Shown here in pieces: positions 33,692-42,030 of a stretch of 48,169 nucleotides of DNA; position 1 is the stretch's first letter, and the number at the start of each line of letters is the position of its first letter. The DNA is from Burkholderiaceae bacterium (GTDB taxonomy: Bacteria > Pseudomonadota > Gammaproteobacteria > Burkholderiales > Burkholderiaceae_C). The stretch covers positions 1 through 48,169 of the forward strand of contig JALOSD010000012.1 in NCBI GenBank assembly GCA_025458585.1. Direction: 5' to 3'. The position numbers were made by a program, and so were the translations under genes. Under the pieces are notes generated by a model. The model was not told where the DNA came from and did not search any database. It saw only the letters and a list, made by a program, of their open reading frames with translations.

Positions 33692-34431
33692 CGGGGACTC
33701 TCCTGGCGTTGAAGGCGCGGCCACACGTGGGTCGCGATGTGCTCGGCGAGCGCGAGTCCGCACAGGCGGTACACCGGCTCGCCGGGGTGGAACCCGTCGC
33801 TGGCCATCACGCGCGGGTCCAGCGGCAGGTCGATCGGGATGTGGCTCACGTCGTCGCGCCGCGCGGCCCAGCGCGCGAGCGCCGTGTCGTGCCGGCGCGC
33901 GTCGGCGCCCATCACCCAGCGCAGCGGCTGCGGCAGGCCGGGGAAACGGTGCACCGGCGGCAGCGGCATGAAGATCACGTGGCGCACCCGGGCCTGCTCG
34001 TGCAGGTGCGCGACGAGGCGCTCGCGCGCCGCGATCGCACGGCGCGCCGGCACCTGCTCGATCACGTCGTTGACGCCGAGCGCGAACACGGCCACGTCGG
34101 CGTGCCACGGCTCGGCGGCCTCGGCGAGCAGGTCGGCGCACTGCGCCGTCGTCAGGCCCGAGCGCGCGACGAGCCGCCACGCGACGGCAGCACCGATGCG
34201 CTCGGCGAGCGGTCGCGCCGTCTGCCCTGCGAGCGCCTCGTCCTGCGTCGCGACGCCGACACCGGCGGCCGACGAGTCGCCGCCGATCAGCAGCCGCAGC
34301 GCGACGGGCCCGTCGCCGACCACGCCTTCGCGCGGCCCGTCGGCCTCGGGCAGGCGCGGCAGGCGCCGGCGCGTGGCCAGCGCCTGCGCGACGAGCAGCG
34401 GGCTCAACACGAGCTTGGCCGCGAGGCTCAT
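33688..34431 (-). CDS. SGNH/GDSL-family hydrolase
   Basis: A 247-residue esterase-type protein. The nucleophile serine is in GGDSSAAGVG, the Gly and Asn sites are in ARSG and ALGVNDV, and the catalytic Asp-His pair is in DGFHPG. The N-terminus has a weak hydrophobic stretch (AAKLVLSPLLVAQALA), possibly a signal or anchor. It could cleave acyl esters or thioesters for the beta-oxidation genes around it. It overlaps the SDR gene at its stop and follows the enoyl-CoA hydratase gene by 19 bp. Confidence 0.85.
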   Translation of the reverse strand: MSLAAKLVLSPLLVAQALATRRRLPRLPEADGPREGVVGDGPVALRLLIGGDSSAAGVGVATQDEALAGQTARPLAERIGAAVAWRLVARSGLTTAQCADLLAEAAEPWHADVAVFALGVNDVIEQVPARRAIAARERLVAHLHEQARVRHVIFMPLPPVHRFPGLPQPLRWVMGADARRHDTALARWAARRDDVSHIPIDLPLDPRVMASDGFHPGEPVYRLCGLALAEHIATHVWPRLQRQESPR

Positions 34432-34450
34432 CGCGCGCTGCCGGAGGACG

Positions 34451-35218
34451 TCAGAACTTGCCGTAGTCGGGCGCGCGCTTCTGGAAGAAGGCCTGGAACG
34501 CCTCCATCGCCTCGGGGCTGCGCAGGCGGCGGGTGAAGATCTCGCCCTCGGCCGCGATGACCTGCAGGATCTGCTCGCGGTGCGGCGCGTGCATCAGCGC
34601 CTTGGCGTCGCGCACGGCGCCGGGCGGCAGCGCGTTGAAGCGCTCGGCCACGCGGCGCGCATGCGGCAGCACCTCGGCGGCCGGCAGCACGGCGTTGGCG
34701 ATGCCGCAATCGACGGCCTCGGCGCCGGTGAACGGGTCGCCGAGCAGCAGCTTCTCGGCCGCCTTGCGCTGCCCCATCAGCCGCGGCACGAGCAGGCTCG
34801 ACGCGTACTCGGGCACCAGCGCCAGACCGACGAAGGGCATCGCCAGCCGCGCGTCGTCGGCGACGTAGACGAAGTCGCAGTGCAGCAGCATCGTCGTGCC
34901 GATGCCGATCGCCGCACCGGTCACCGCCGCGACGACGGGCTTGTCGCACTCGAGCAGCGCGCGCATGAAGCGGTACACGGGGCTGTCGTCGCCCTGCGGC
35001 GGGCGCTGCACGAAGTCCTCGATGTCGTTGCCCGACGTGAAGATGCCCGGCTGGCCGGTGATCAGTAGCGCGCGCACCTCGCGCGCCTCGACCGCCCCCG
35101 CGATCGCCTCGGCCATCGCCGTGTACATCGCCTGCGTGAGCGCGTTCTTCTTCTCCGGCCGCGCGATCTCGATCGTCGCCACGCCGTTGACGACGGCGGT
35201 CTTGATGTGCTGGGACAC
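34451..35218 (-). CDS. Enoyl-CoA hydratase/isomerase family protein
   Basis: A 255-residue crotonase-fold protein that hydrates or isomerises enoyl-CoA in the cytoplasm. The oxyanion-hole stretches are FTSGNDIEDF and AAVTGAAIGIGTTMLLHCDF. One of the two usual catalytic Glu residues may be supplied by VGLALVPEYAS, whose EYASS pattern is like the isomerase subgroup. I chose GTG 35218 (MSQHIKTAVVNG) because AGGAG lies seven bases upstream; an earlier ATG at 35251 would overlap the thiolase gene. Position after thiolase fits a beta-oxidation role; hydratase versus isomerase is open. Confidence 0.9.
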   Translation of the reverse strand: MSQHIKTAVVNGVATIEIARPEKKNALTQAMYTAMAEAIAGAVEAREVRALLITGQPGIFTSGNDIEDFVQRPPQGDDSPVYRFMRALLECDKPVVAAVTGAAIGIGTTMLLHCDFVYVADDARLAMPFVGLALVPEYASSLLVPRLMGQRKAAEKLLLGDPFTGAEAVDCGIANAVLPAAEVLPHARRVAERFNALPPGAVRDAKALMHAPHREQILQVIAAEGEIFTRRLRSPEAMEAFQAFFQKRAPDYGKF

Positions 35219-35237
35219 GTCGTGCTCCTGCGCCGGG

Positions 35238-36467
35238 TCACACGCGTTCAAAGATGCCCGCCGCGCCCTGGCCGGTGCCGACGCACATCGTGACCATGCC
35301 GTACTTCAGGCCCTTGCGGCGCAGCGCGTGCACGACGGTGGCGGCGCGGATCGCGCCGGTGGCGCCCAGCGGGTGGCCGAGCGCGATCGCGCCGCCCATC
35401 GGGTTGACCACCGCCGGGTTCAGCCCGACGCTGTCGATCACCGCCAGCGACTGCGCGGCGAACGCCTCGTTGAGCTCGATCCAGCCCATGTCGTCGAGCT
35501 TCAGCCCGGCCGACTTCAGCGCCGCCGGAATCGCCTCGATCGGGCCGATGCCCATGATTTCGGGCGGCACGCCGCGCGACGCGAAGCTGACGAAGCGCGC
35601 CAGCGGCTTGAGGTCGAAGCGCTTGACCGCCGCCTCGCTGGCGAGGATCAGGCAGCCCGCGCCGTCGCTGGTCTGCGAACTGTTGCCCGCGGTCACGCTG
35701 CCCATGCCGGTGGCCTTGCCCGTCGGGTCCTTCGGCGACGCGAACACCGGCTTCAGCCTCGCCAGCGCCTCGAGCGTGGTGTCGGCGCGCGGGCCTTCGT
35801 CGAGGCTCACGGTGCGCGTCGACAGCGCGACGTCGCCGGTGTCGAGGTTCGGCGTGCGCGTGACGACGTCGAACGGCGTGATCTCGTCGGCGAACTCGCC
35901 GGCCTGCTGCGCCGCGATCGCGCGGCGGTGCGACTCGAGCGCGAACGCGTCCTGCCGCTCGCGGCTCACCTTCCACTGCGCCGCGACCTTCTCGGCGGTC
36001 AGGCCCATGCCGTAGGCGATGCCGACGTTCTCGTCGCGCGCGAACACGGCCGGGTTGAACGACGGCTTGTTGCCGCTCATCGGCACCATGCTCATGCTCT
36101 CGCAGCCGCCGGCGATCATCACCTCGGCCTCGCCGACGCGGATGCGGTCGGCCGCCATCTGCACCGCGGTCAGGCCCGAGGCGCAGAAACGGTTGACGGT
36201 GACGCCGCCGACCGAGTTCGGCAGCCCGGCCAGCAGCGCCGCGACACGCGCGACGTTCAGCCCCTGCTCGCCCTCGGGCATCGCGCAGCCGACGATCGCG
36301 TCCTCGATTGCCTTCGGGTCGAGCCCGGGCACCTGCCCGAGCGCACCCTGGATCGCGGCGACCAGCAGGTCGTCGGGGCGCGTGTTCCTGAAATACCCGC
36401 GACCGGACTTGCCGATCGGCGTGCGGGTGGCGGCGACGATGTAGGCGTCCTGGATCTGTTTGCTCAT
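35238..36467 (-). CDS. fadA: Acetyl-CoA C-acyltransferase (thiolase)
   Basis: A 409-residue thiolase that cleaves 3-ketoacyl-CoA to acetyl-CoA and a shortened acyl-CoA. The nucleophile is Cys95 in NRFCASGL; the active-site His is in GHPLGATGA and the second Cys in MCVGTGQGAAGIFERV. The start ATG 36467 has GGAG eight bases upstream. It lies 11 bp behind the FadB-like gene, so the two form the usual fadBA-type pair. The gene symbol is by function and context. Confidence 0.93.
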   Translation of the reverse strand: MSKQIQDAYIVAATRTPIGKSGRGYFRNTRPDDLLVAAIQGALGQVPGLDPKAIEDAIVGCAMPEGEQGLNVARVAALLAGLPNSVGGVTVNRFCASGLTAVQMAADRIRVGEAEVMIAGGCESMSMVPMSGNKPSFNPAVFARDENVGIAYGMGLTAEKVAAQWKVSRERQDAFALESHRRAIAAQQAGEFADEITPFDVVTRTPNLDTGDVALSTRTVSLDEGPRADTTLEALARLKPVFASPKDPTGKATGMGSVTAGNSSQTSDGAGCLILASEAAVKRFDLKPLARFVSFASRGVPPEIMGIGPIEAIPAALKSAGLKLDDMGWIELNEAFAAQSLAVIDSVGLNPAVVNPMGGAIALGHPLGATGAIRAATVVHALRRKGLKYGMVTMCVGTGQGAAGIFERV

Positions 36468-36478
36468 TCGTCGCTCCT

Positions 36479-38817
36479 TCAGTTGCGAACCGGCTTGCCC
36501 GTTTGGAGCATGCCCATGATGCGTTCCTGCGTCTTCGGATGGTCGAGCAGGCTGCAGAAGTGCTTGCGCTCGAGCGCCATCAGGTACTCCTCGCTGACCG
36601 GCGTGCCGGCGTCGACCTCGCCGCCGCACACCACGTCGGCGATCAGGCTGCCGATGTGGAAGTCGTGCGCGCTGATGCGATCGCCGAGCGGCCCGCGACC
36701 GGGAACGTCGACTTCAACGGCGGACGCCAGCCGGCGTCGGCCATCGCCTTCACCTGGCCGATTGCGACGTGCAGCAGCTCGTCCTTGTGCGCGACGATCA
36801 CGTCGCCGTCGAGCAGGTAGCCGAGCTTGCGGCTCTCGATCGCGCTGGTGCCGACCTTGGCCATCGCCGCGGCCAGGTAGCCCTCGCGCAGGAACGCGAG
36901 CAGGTCACTGCCCGGCGCCTGGGCGGCCGCCTCGGCGGCGCGGCGCGCGATGTAGGTCAGGCCGCCGCCGGCCGGCACGAGGCCGACGCCGACCTCGACG
37001 AAGCCCATGTAGCTCTCCATGTGCACGACGCGGCGCGCGCAGTGGATCGCGATCTCGTTGCCGCCGCCGAGCGCCAGCCCGCGCACCGCCGCCACCACCG
37101 GCACCTGCGCATAGCGCATCGCGAGCAGCAGGTCCTGCAGCTTCTTGATCTCGGGCGCGATGCCCTTCGAGCCGTGCTTCATGAACACCGGCATCAGCGA
37201 CTCGAGGTTGGCACCGGCCGAGAACACGTCGTCGGGCGACCAGAGCACGAGGCCGGCGTAGTCCTGCTCGGCGATCTCGAGCGCCTTGGCCAGACCTTCC
37301 ATCACCGCCGGGCTGATCAGGTGCAGCTTGGCCGTGATGCTGGCCACAAGCACCTGCCCGTCGGGCGTCCAGACGCGGATCTCCTCGTTGCGGAAGCGCT
37401 CGGTGCCGACGTCCAGCGGGTCAGCCTGGTTCCAGCCGACGAGCGACTCGGGGAACAGCTGGCGCTGGTAGACCGGCAGCGCGGTGGGCGGCAGGACGCG
37501 CTGCTGCGACGGGCTCCACGAGCCGTGCGCCGTGTGCACCCCGTCGCGCCCGTCGAACACCCAGTCGGGCAGCGGCGCGTTGCACAGCGCCTTGCCGGCG
37601 TCGATGTCCTCCTTCACCCACTGCGCGACCTGCTTCCAGCCGGCGGCCTGCCACAGTTCGAACGGGCCCTGCTTCATGCCGAAGCCGCGGCGCATCGCGA
37701 AGTCCACGTGGCGCGCGCTGTCGGCGACGTCGGCCAGGTGCACCGCGGCGTAGTGGAACGCGTCGCGCAGGATCGCCCAGACGAATTGCGCCTGCGGGTT
37801 CGAGCTCTCGCGCAGCAGCTTCAGGCGCTCGGCCGGCGGCTTCTTCAGGATGCGCTCGACGAGCGCGTCGGCCTTGCCGCCCGCGGGCACGTACTCGCCG
37901 GTCGCCGGGTCGAGGCGCAGGATCGCCTTGCCGTCCTTGCGGTAGAAGCCGGCGCCGCTCTTCTGGCCGAGCGCGCCCTTCGCGATCAGGCCCGCCAGCG
38001 CCGGCGGCGTCGCGTAGGTGGCGTAGAACGGGTCGCCCTGCAGCGTGTCCTGCATCGTCTTGATCACGTGCGCCATCGTGTCGAGGCCCACGACGTCGGC
38101 GGTGCGGAACGTGCCGCTCGAGGCGCGGCCCATCTTCTTGCCCGTCAGGTCGTCGACGACGTCGTACGACAGGCCGAACTTCGCGGCCTCGTGAATCGTC
38201 GCCAGCATGCCGGCGATGCCGACGCGGTTGGCGATGAAGTTGGGCGTGTCCTTCGCGCGCACCACCCCCTTGCCGAGCGTCGTCGTGCAGAAGGTCTCGA
38301 GCTGGTCGAGGATGTCGGCGCGCGTGGCCGGCGTCGGGATCAGCTCGACGAGCTGCATGTAGCGCGGCGGGTTGAAGAAGTGGATGCCGCAGAAGCGTTC
38401 GCGCATCGCCTCGGGCAGCGCCTCGCCGAGCTTCGTGATGCTCAGCCCCGACGTGTTCGACGCCAGGATGGCGTGCGGCGCGACAAAGGGCGCGATGCGC
38501 TCGTACAGCGCCAGCTTCCAGTCCATGCGCTCGGCGATCGCCTCGATCACCAGGTCGCAGCCGCGCAGCAACTCGGCGTGCTCGTCGTAGTTCGCGGGCT
38601 GGATGTGCGCGGCATCGTCGGCCACGCCCAGCGGCGAGGGCTTGAGCTTCTTCAGCCCGTCAATCGCCTTCAGCGCGATGCCGCTCTTCGGCCCTTGCTT
38701 CGCGGGCAGGTCGAACAGCACGACCGGCACGCGCACGTTGACCAGATGGGCGGCGATCTGCGCGCCCATCACCCCGGCGCCGAGCACGGCGACCTTGCGG
38801 ACATTGAATCGTTTCAT
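36479..38817 (-). pseudogene. 3-hydroxyacyl-CoA dehydrogenase/enoyl-CoA hydratase (FadB/FadN-like), frameshifted
   Basis: A bifunctional beta-oxidation enzyme, with an NAD-binding domain at the N-terminus (GAGVMG at 13-18; FNPPRYMQLVEL) and a crotonase domain from about residue 490 (SAGANLESL, GLALGGGNEIA). Near residue 713, after FPVAGRSAIA, the frame is lost. Reading on in another frame restores the family C-terminus, ISAHDFHIGSLIADVVCGG to GKPVRN. Relatives have about 14 residues here (TI..QLVNMRDGGF). The gene is 2339 bp; adding 43 would make 2382, an exact multiple of three, with 793 residues. The break is at about 36677. As it stands the C-terminus would be 26 bases wrong and then stop. 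Assembly error is an alternative. Confidence 0.85.
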
Positions 38818-38827
38818 GAGCAGTTCC

Positions 38828-39259
38828 TTATTCGACGCGGATCCACGTCTGGTTGCGGTAGAACGGCCCGATGAAGCCGCGCACCTCGAGCGCCTTGCCG
38901 CCGTCCTTCGGCGTCATGCGCACCTTGTAGACCTTGCCGTTGTTCGGGTCGAGGATGGTGCCGCTGTCCCAGTGGCTCTCGCCGTCGGCCTTCCTCACGC
39001 CCTCGACGATCGTCATCCCGAGCACCGGCTGGTTCCTGCGCGAGCCGTCGCACTTGTCGCAGGTCGCGTCCTGCTTGGCCAGGTCGGCGATCTTCTCGAT
39101 CCGGCCGGTCAGCACGCCGCCCTGGTCGACGATGCGCACGAGCGACTTCTCCTGCTTCGTCTCGTCGTCGATCGTGCGCCACAGGCCGGCCGGCGTCGAC
39201 TGGGCGGCGGCGATCGCGCAAGCCACGGCGAGCAGCGCCGCGACGGTGAAACGCTTCAT
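38828..39259 (-). CDS. DUF2147 family periplasmic protein
   Basis: A 143-residue secreted protein. Residues 1-19 are a signal peptide (MKRFTVAALLAVACAIAAA). The mature part has the DUF2147 pattern: GLWRTIDDETKQEKSLVRI near the start, CDKCDGSRRNQPVLGMTIV, WDSGTILDPNNGKVYK, and a final YRNQTWIRVE. DUF2147 forms a small beta-barrel and its function is not known. It is placed between acyl-CoA dehydrogenase and the FadB-like gene, with 20 and 10 bp gaps, so it is expressed with beta-oxidation. Confidence 0.9.
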   Translation of the reverse strand: MKRFTVAALLAVACAIAAAQSTPAGLWRTIDDETKQEKSLVRIVDQGGVLTGRIEKIADLAKQDATCDKCDGSRRNQPVLGMTIVEGVRKADGESHWDSGTILDPNNGKVYKVRMTPKDGGKALEVRGFIGPFYRNQTWIRVE

Positions 39260-39279
39260 CGGGTGCCTCCGGGCGCAGG

Positions 39280-41070
39280 TCAGAACAGGGCCTCGTCCAT
39301 CGCCATCAGCGGCTCGAGGCCGGTGCGGGCGCTGCGGATCAGGCCGGCGGTCTCGGGCAGCAGCTTGGCGAAGTAGAAGCGCGCCGTGTGCAGCTTGGCG
39401 GTGTAGAACGGGTCGCCACTGTCCTGCTTGTCGAGCGCGATCCTGGCCATGCGCGCCCAGAAGTAGGCGAACACGAGATGGCCGCACACGCGCAGGTAGT
39501 CGACCGCCGCGGCGCCGACCTCGTCGGGGTTCTTCATCGCCTTGAAGCCGAGCTCGGTCGTGAGCTTCGTGACCTTGTCGCCGAGGTCGGCCAGCGGGTT
39601 GACGAACTCGAGCATGCGCTCGTCGACGCCGTGCTCCTCGACGAACTCGGCGATGTACTTGCCGAAGGCCTTGAGCTTCTTGCCGTTGTCGCCGAGCACC
39701 TTGCGCCCGAGCAGGTCGAGCGCCTGCACGGTGTTCGTGCCCTCGTAGATCATGTTGATGCGCGAGTCGCGCACGAACTGCTCCATGCCCCACTCGGCGA
39801 TGTAGCCGTGGCCGCCGAAGACCTGCATGCAGTGCGAGGTCGCGATCCAGCCGTTGTCGGTGAAGAAGGCCTTGATGATCGGCGTCAGCAGCGCGACCTC
39901 GTCGGCGCAGGCCTTTCGCACCTCGTGGTCGGGGTGGTGCAGCTCCTTGTCGATCAGCAGCGCCGTGTACATCGCCATCGCGCGCGCGCCTTCGGCGTAG
40001 GCGCGCGCAGTGAGCAGCATCTTGCGCACGTCCGGGTGGACGATGATGCGGTCGGCGCTCTGGTCGGGCTCCTTCGGGCCCGACAGCGCGCGCATCTGTC
40101 GCCGGTCCTTCGCGTAGGCCACCGCGTTCTGGTAGGCGACCTCGGTGAGGCCGAGCGACTGGTTGCCCACGCCCAGGCGGGCGGCGTTCATCATCACGAA
40201 CATCGCCGCCAGGCCCTTGTGCGGGTGGCCGACGAGCGTGCCCACGGCGCCGTCGAGCATGATCTGGCAGGTCGAGCTGCCGTGGATACCCATCTTGTGC
40301 TCAAGGCCGGTGCAGGTGATCGCGTTGCGCGCACCGAGCCGGCCGTCGGACCCCACGAGGTACTTCGAGACGACGAACAGGCTGATGCCCTTGCTGCCCG
40401 CCGGCGCGTCGGGCAGGCGCGCGAGCACCAAGTGGACGATGTTGTCGGCCAGGTCGTGCTCGCCGCCGCTGATGAAGATCTTCTGCCCCGTCAGCCTGTA
40501 CGTGCCGTCGGGCTGCGGCTCGGCCTTGCTGCGCAGCAGGCCGAGGTCGGTGCCGCAGTGCGGCTCGGTCAGGCACATCGTGCCGGCCCACTCGCCGCTG
40601 ACGATCTTCGGCAGGAACGTCTTCTTCTGCTCGGGCGTGCCGTGCGCCAGCAGGCATTCGTAGGCGCCGTGCGCTAAGCCGGGGTACATCGTCCAGGCCT
40701 GGTTGGCGCTGTTGAGCATCTCGTACAGGCACTGGTTGAGCAGCAGCGGCAGGCCCTGGCCGCCGAACTCGGGCTCGCACGACAGCGCCGGCCACCCGCC
40801 TTCCACGTAGGCGGCGTAGGCGTCCTTGAAGCCGGTGGGCGTGCGCACCTCGTGCGTCGCCTTGTCGAGCTTGCAGCCCTCGCGGTCGCCGACCGTGTTC
40901 AGCGGCGCGAGCACCTTGGAGGCGAACTTGCCCGCTTCCTCGATCACGGCGTTGAGCGTGTCGGCGTCGACGTCGGCGTGGCGCGGCATCGCTTTCAGTT
41001 CGTCGGCCGCGTGCAGGACCTCGTGCATGACGAACTGCATGTCGCGCAGCGGGGGGGTGTAGGTGGGCAT
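39280..41070 (-). CDS. Acyl-CoA dehydrogenase (large type)
   Basis: A 596-residue flavoprotein that makes the 2,3-double bond in acyl-CoA. It belongs to the long subgroup with an extra C-terminal domain of about 130 residues. Evidence: MCLTEPHCGTDLGLLRSKA for FAD and substrate binding, EHKMGIHGSSTCQIML, MQVFGGHGYIAEWGMEQ, and YEGTNTVQALDLLGRKVL, where the Glu in IYEGTN is the likely catalytic base. The start at 41070 (MPTYTPPLRDMQFVMHEV) is the family start. It follows tetR by 37 bp. Confidence 0.95.
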   Translation of the reverse strand: MPTYTPPLRDMQFVMHEVLHAADELKAMPRHADVDADTLNAVIEEAGKFASKVLAPLNTVGDREGCKLDKATHEVRTPTGFKDAYAAYVEGGWPALSCEPEFGGQGLPLLLNQCLYEMLNSANQAWTMYPGLAHGAYECLLAHGTPEQKKTFLPKIVSGEWAGTMCLTEPHCGTDLGLLRSKAEPQPDGTYRLTGQKIFISGGEHDLADNIVHLVLARLPDAPAGSKGISLFVVSKYLVGSDGRLGARNAITCTGLEHKMGIHGSSTCQIMLDGAVGTLVGHPHKGLAAMFVMMNAARLGVGNQSLGLTEVAYQNAVAYAKDRRQMRALSGPKEPDQSADRIIVHPDVRKMLLTARAYAEGARAMAMYTALLIDKELHHPDHEVRKACADEVALLTPIIKAFFTDNGWIATSHCMQVFGGHGYIAEWGMEQFVRDSRINMIYEGTNTVQALDLLGRKVLGDNGKKLKAFGKYIAEFVEEHGVDERMLEFVNPLADLGDKVTKLTTELGFKAMKNPDEVGAAAVDYLRVCGHLVFAYFWARMARIALDKQDSGDPFYTAKLHTARFYFAKLLPETAGLIRSARTGLEPLMAMDEALF

Positions 41071-41107
41071 GGCAGGCAACTCCTGTGACGGACGGAAAAC
41101 AGCGGGG

Positions 41108-41827
41108 TCAGGCGGCCGCGCCGGTCTCGACGACGCGGCGGCCCTTCGCGGTGGCGTAGTGGCCGACGATGCGCGCGAAGCCGGTGCGAGCGCGGTCGAG
41201 CGCACCGGGCAGGCGCAGGAAGCGCGCGTCGTGGTGCAGCGCGAGGATCAGGCCGTGGATCTCGAACAGCATCTGCTGGGCGTCGGTGTCGGGGCGCAGG
41301 TGGCCTTCTTCGACCGCGATGCGGATCGCCCGTTCCAGCGCCGCGTGCCAGGCCTGCACCATCGCCGCGAGCGCGTCGCGCACGGGGCCGGGACGGTCGT
41401 CGAACTCGACGGCGCCGCTGATGTAGATGCAGCCCGAGTCGATCTCCTGCGACACCCGGCGCACCCAGCGCTCGAACATCGCCGCCATCCGCGGCAGGCC
41501 GCGCGCCTCGCGCACCGCGGGGAAGAAGACCTCGTCCTCGAAGCGCGTGTGGTACTCGCGGATGACCGAGATCTGCAGTTCCTCGCGCGAGCCGAAGTGG
41601 GCGAACACGCCCGACTTGCTCATCTGCATCACCTCGGCGAGCGCGCCGATCGACAGGCCCTCGAGGCCCATCTGCGACGCGAGCGCAAGCGCGGCGTCGA
41701 GGATCGCGGCGCGCGTCTGCTGCCCCTTGTGCAACGCGCCGCGCGCGCCGCGGGCCGCCGCACGCTGGCCGCTCGAGCGCTCGTCGAGGTCGGCGTCGGG
41801 CAGGTCGACGGCAGGAGGGAGCTTCAC
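41108..41827 (-). CDS. TetR family transcriptional regulator
   Basis: A 239-residue repressor. The helix-turn-helix lies at about residues 55-85 (LSIGALAEVMQMSKSGVFAHFGSREEL), followed by a ligand domain of the TetR_C type with FERWVRRVSQEIDSGCIY. The start is uncertain: the open frame extends to ATG 41890, but that start would place the palindromic operator inside the coding region, so I prefer GTG 41827. It is the first gene of the beta-oxidation operon, so it probably represses itself and all the downstream genes until a fatty acyl-CoA or similar compound is present. Confidence 0.9.
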   Translation of the reverse strand: MKLPPAVDLPDADLDERSSGQRAAARGARGALHKGQQTRAAILDAALALASQMGLEGLSIGALAEVMQMSKSGVFAHFGSREELQISVIREYHTRFEDEVFFPAVREARGLPRMAAMFERWVRRVSQEIDSGCIYISGAVEFDDRPGPVRDALAAMVQAWHAALERAIRIAVEEGHLRPDTDAQQMLFEIHGLILALHHDARFLRLPGALDRARTGFARIVGHYATAKGRRVVETGAAA

Positions 41828-41850
41828 GGTGGCGCGGTGAATAATGGAAC

Positions 41851-41862
41851 GAACGATCGTTC
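41851..41862. promoter_or_regulatory. Likely TetR operator
   Basis: GAACGATCGTTC is a perfect 12-bp palindrome, set inside GGAACGAACGATCGTTCTAT, 24 bp ahead of the chosen tetR start. It is the only palindrome of this size in the region and overlaps the expected promoter. TetR proteins commonly bind sites of this size and symmetry at their own promoters. Confidence 0.7.
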
Positions 41863-42030
41863 TATTCTGCAGGCTCACCCACCCCCGCACAGCCCCCGCC
41901 GGGCGGGATTTCTAGGCGCGTTCACCTAGATGGGGGGCCCGATCGCCACCATTGGCAGTCAGATCGAGGGTTTTCCCGTAGGAAAGCGGGGCCACCTACC
42001 ATCGCCGCTCGACTTCGGCGGAGCGCGACG
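41863..42030. other. Region between tetR operator and panE-like gene
   Basis: The gap of 168 bases carries two short inverted repeats: TCTAGG (41911-41916) with CCTAGA (41925-41930), and TTTCC (41972-41976) with GGAAA (41981-41985). They may be protein sites or mRNA hairpins for the panE-like gene. No coding frame is visible. Confidence 0.4.

Noticed and set aside
36660..36700. Programmed frameshift in the FadB-like gene
   Set aside because: About 14 conserved residues are missing, which frameshifting cannot explain.
41828..41890. Longer start of tetR at ATG 41890
   Set aside because: It would put the palindromic operator and probable promoter inside the coding region, and the added residues do not resemble a TetR N-terminus.
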